64,000 bases of DNA from Nonomuraea montanisoli (GTDB lineage: Bacteria > Actinomycetota > Actinomycetes > Streptosporangiales > Streptosporangiaceae). The notes under the pieces were generated by a model, which saw nothing but the letters and a program-made list of their open reading frames with translations, was not told the origin of the DNA and did no database searches. A program made the position numbers and the translations under genes. Below, in pieces: positions 62,742 to 64,000 of this stretch (the first letter of the stretch is position 1; the number at the start of each line of letters is the position of its first letter). The DNA is taken from positions 124,001 to 188,000 of the forward strand of contig NZ_JABWGN010000005.1 in NCBI RefSeq assembly GCF_013363975.1. The letters are read 5' to 3'.

Positions 62742-63665
62742 ATGACCAAGTCGATCTCTATCGACGTTCCGGATGTGTTCGCCGCGTCGTATGGCGCGCA
62801 CGGCGCCGAGGCGCGGGCATGGATCGCCGAGCTGCCCCGGCTGGGCGGCGAGTTCCTGGATCGCTGGGGGCTGCGGCCTGACGGCCGGCCCGCGTATGGC
62901 ATGGCTTCGCTCGTCCTGCCCGTGCTCCGGTCCGACGGGACTCCCGCTGTCCTGAAGTTCCAGCAGGTCCGGGAGGAGACCGCCGGTACGGCCACCGGCC
63001 TGCGGGTGTGGAACGGCAACGGCATCGTGCGCCTGCTCGATCACGACGAGAGCAGCGGCACGCAGTTGCTGGAGCGGCTGGATGCGGCTCGGCCCCTGTC
63101 CACGATCTCCGACGACACCACGGCCCTGCAGATCCTGGCTGAGCTGATGGCGCGGCTGACCTCGGTGCCCGCCCCGCGCGACGTGCGGCGGCTGGCCGAC
63201 ATCGCCGCCGCCATGCTCGACCAGGTCGAGGGGGCGGTGCCGGCGCTGCGCGACCCCGCCGAACAGCGGCTCCTGCGCACCTGCGCGGCCGCCGTGGCCG
63301 AACTGGTCGGCGAGCCCGGCGACCGTCTGCTGCACTGGGACCTGCACTACGACAACGTTCTCGCCGGGGAACGGGAACCCTGGCTGGCGATCGATCCCGA
63401 ACCGCTGGCCGGCGACCCGGGGTTCGAGTTGCTGCCGGCACTGGACAACCGGTGGGATGAGGTGGAGGCCACCGGCGATGTGCCCGGCGCGGTGCTGCGG
63501 CGCTTCGACCTGCTGACCGAGGTCCTCGGCCTGGACCGGCGGCGGGCGACCGGCTGGACGTTCGGCCGCGTGCTGCAGAACGCCCTGTGGGACATCGAGG
63601 ACGGCAAGGCCGCACTGGAGCCCGCCCAGGTCGCCATCGCCACGGCCCTGCTGCGCCGTGGGTGA
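62742..63665 (+). CDS. APH(6)/hydroxyurea phosphotransferase-like aminoglycoside kinase
   Basis: A 307-residue kinase of the APH fold. The catalytic loop LLHWDLHYDNVLAG has the Brenner motif H-x-D-x-x-x-x-N (Asp in HWD is the base). WLAIDPEPLAGDPGFELLPAL is the DFG-like metal loop with ID-P-x-x-x-x-GDP-x-FEL, the pattern of streptomycin 6-phosphotransferase and hydroxyurea phosphotransferase. VLKFQQVREE carries the ATP-binding Lys. AAGGGGAT precedes ATG 62742, which is preferred over 62709. It could phosphorylate an aminoglycoside or a small hydroxyl-bearing metabolite; resistance is not proven. It lies between two copies of an XRE gene segment. Confidence 0.85.
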   Translation: MTKSISIDVPDVFAASYGAHGAEARAWIAELPRLGGEFLDRWGLRPDGRPAYGMASLVLPVLRSDGTPAVLKFQQVREETAGTATGLRVWNGNGIVRLLDHDESSGTQLLERLDAARPLSTISDDTTALQILAELMARLTSVPAPRDVRRLADIAAAMLDQVEGAVPALRDPAEQRLLRTCAAAVAELVGEPGDRLLHWDLHYDNVLAGEREPWLAIDPEPLAGDPGFELLPALDNRWDEVEATGDVPGAVLRRFDLLTEVLGLDRRRATGWTFGRVLQNALWDIEDGKAALEPAQVAIATALLRRG

Positions 63666-63688
63666 GGACGCGGACAGAGCCAGGCGCG

Positions 63689-63898
63689 TCACCTGTGCAG
63701 CAGCCTGCCACGGAGGGAGCGGGCCGACCGGTCGGTCGCCACGGGCGCGTCGGCCTCGTACAGCATCGCGGGCAGCACCGTCGCGATCTGCGCGTAGCGG
63801 TCCTTCCTCCAGAGCGGCATCGACACCGCCAGGGCGTCTTCCAGTCCTGTCCCGGTCAGCGCCTCCGCGGGCGAACCGTCAAAGCCGTGCAGGCTCAC
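63689..63898 (-). pseudogene. XRE regulator fragment, second copy
   Basis: 69 residues: SLHGFDGSPAEALTGTGLEDALAVSMPLWRKDRYAQIATVLPAMLYEADAPVATDRSARSLRGRLLHR. It matches the middle of the truncated XRE gene (LHGLDASPAEAP and on) but has no HTH part in view, and it stops where the first copy continues LLHLVGW. Its upstream 100 bases to the window edge show no XRE domain in any frame, so it is a fragment and not a complete paralogue. Confidence 0.7.
63692..63898. repeat. Copy 2 of the XRE gene segment
   Basis: The counterpart of 62122-62326; about 190 of 205 bases agree by eye. The copies lie in the same orientation and bracket the APH gene. Confidence 0.75.
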
Positions 63899-64000
63899 GC
63901 GCCTCTCGTCGTGTCTGAGGTTCCATCAGCGCTTGAGGCTTCCAAGCCATCGGCTCAGCATGATCGACGCCGAGCGCGGGAAAAGTCTCCGAGGCCGGTT

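Overview
This window looks like chromosomal DNA of a high-GC filamentous actinomycete. Codon third positions are almost always G or C, start codons are often GTG, and many gene pairs share ATGA stop/start overlaps. The gene families are typical of the Streptosporangiales/Streptomycetales: a SCO6745-like protein, an XRE protein with a TPR-type tail, HAMP-array kinases, SpoIIE phosphatases and an Srs-like type III PKS operon. A Nonomuraea-like genus is a reasonable guess but is not proven. Nothing marks a phage or plasmid backbone, and I see no tRNA, rRNA or CRISPR.

Layout. 1-0.7 kb: end of a flavin amine oxidase. 0.75-7.5 kb: a tight operon of a P450, a cyclooxygenase-like haem dioxygenase, a GxSxG lipase-like protein and a small protein, divergent from a fatty-acid desaturase; together this looks like a bacterial oxylipin pathway. 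7.6-20 kb: general metabolism and secreted enzymes, including an LtrA family protein, a GH + FnIII + CBM2 glycosidase, an MDR reductase, an XRE/Sel1-like protein and a C39-like peptidase, with two recombination or frameshift scars. 20-25.7 kb: a SLOG protein, two 2TM SLATT-type proteins and a divergent TIR-TM-WD40 protein, which I read as a nucleotide-signal conflict (defence) system. 25.8-32.6 kb: a cytosolic HAMP-array hybrid histidine kinase followed by an ANTAR-GAF-PAS-SpoIIE phosphatase. 32.7-40.1 kb: small enzymes, a glucokinase-like protein, an unannotated 51-aa membrane protein, and an HxlR regulator with its quinone-oxidoreductase-like target. 40.2-45 kb: an Srs-like phenolic lipid operon (type III PKS, ICMT-type methyltransferase, flavoprotein) beside a UbiA prenyltransferase and a geranylgeranyl-reductase-like flavoprotein. 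45.1-48.7 kb: SnoaL-like protein, cupin and a LAL regulator. 48.7-52 kb: an SsuABC/TauABC-like transporter ending in an Rrf2 regulator. 52.1-55.2 kb: a GAF/PAS/SpoIIE phosphatase and a CPBP membrane protein. 55.2-61.3 kb: three secreted enzymes (snapalysin-like metallopeptidase, MGH1-like glycosidase, GH43) that share F5/8 type C modules under a LacI-like site. 61.6-64 kb: a degraded XRE module and an APH(6)-like kinase gene bracketed by two copies of one XRE gene segment.

The two most interesting systems are the COX-like/P450/lipase/desaturase cluster and the SLOG-SLATT-SLATT-TIR-WD40 cluster. In the first, the dioxygenase keeps the catalytic Tyr and proximal His but has Asp where cyclooxygenases have the distal His, and the P450 lacks the I-helix acid-alcohol pair. 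Both changes suit making a fatty-acid hydroperoxide and then rearranging it. In the second, an apparent nucleotide sensor, two membrane effectors and a TIR enzyme anchored by one membrane span sit together in a divergent arrangement.
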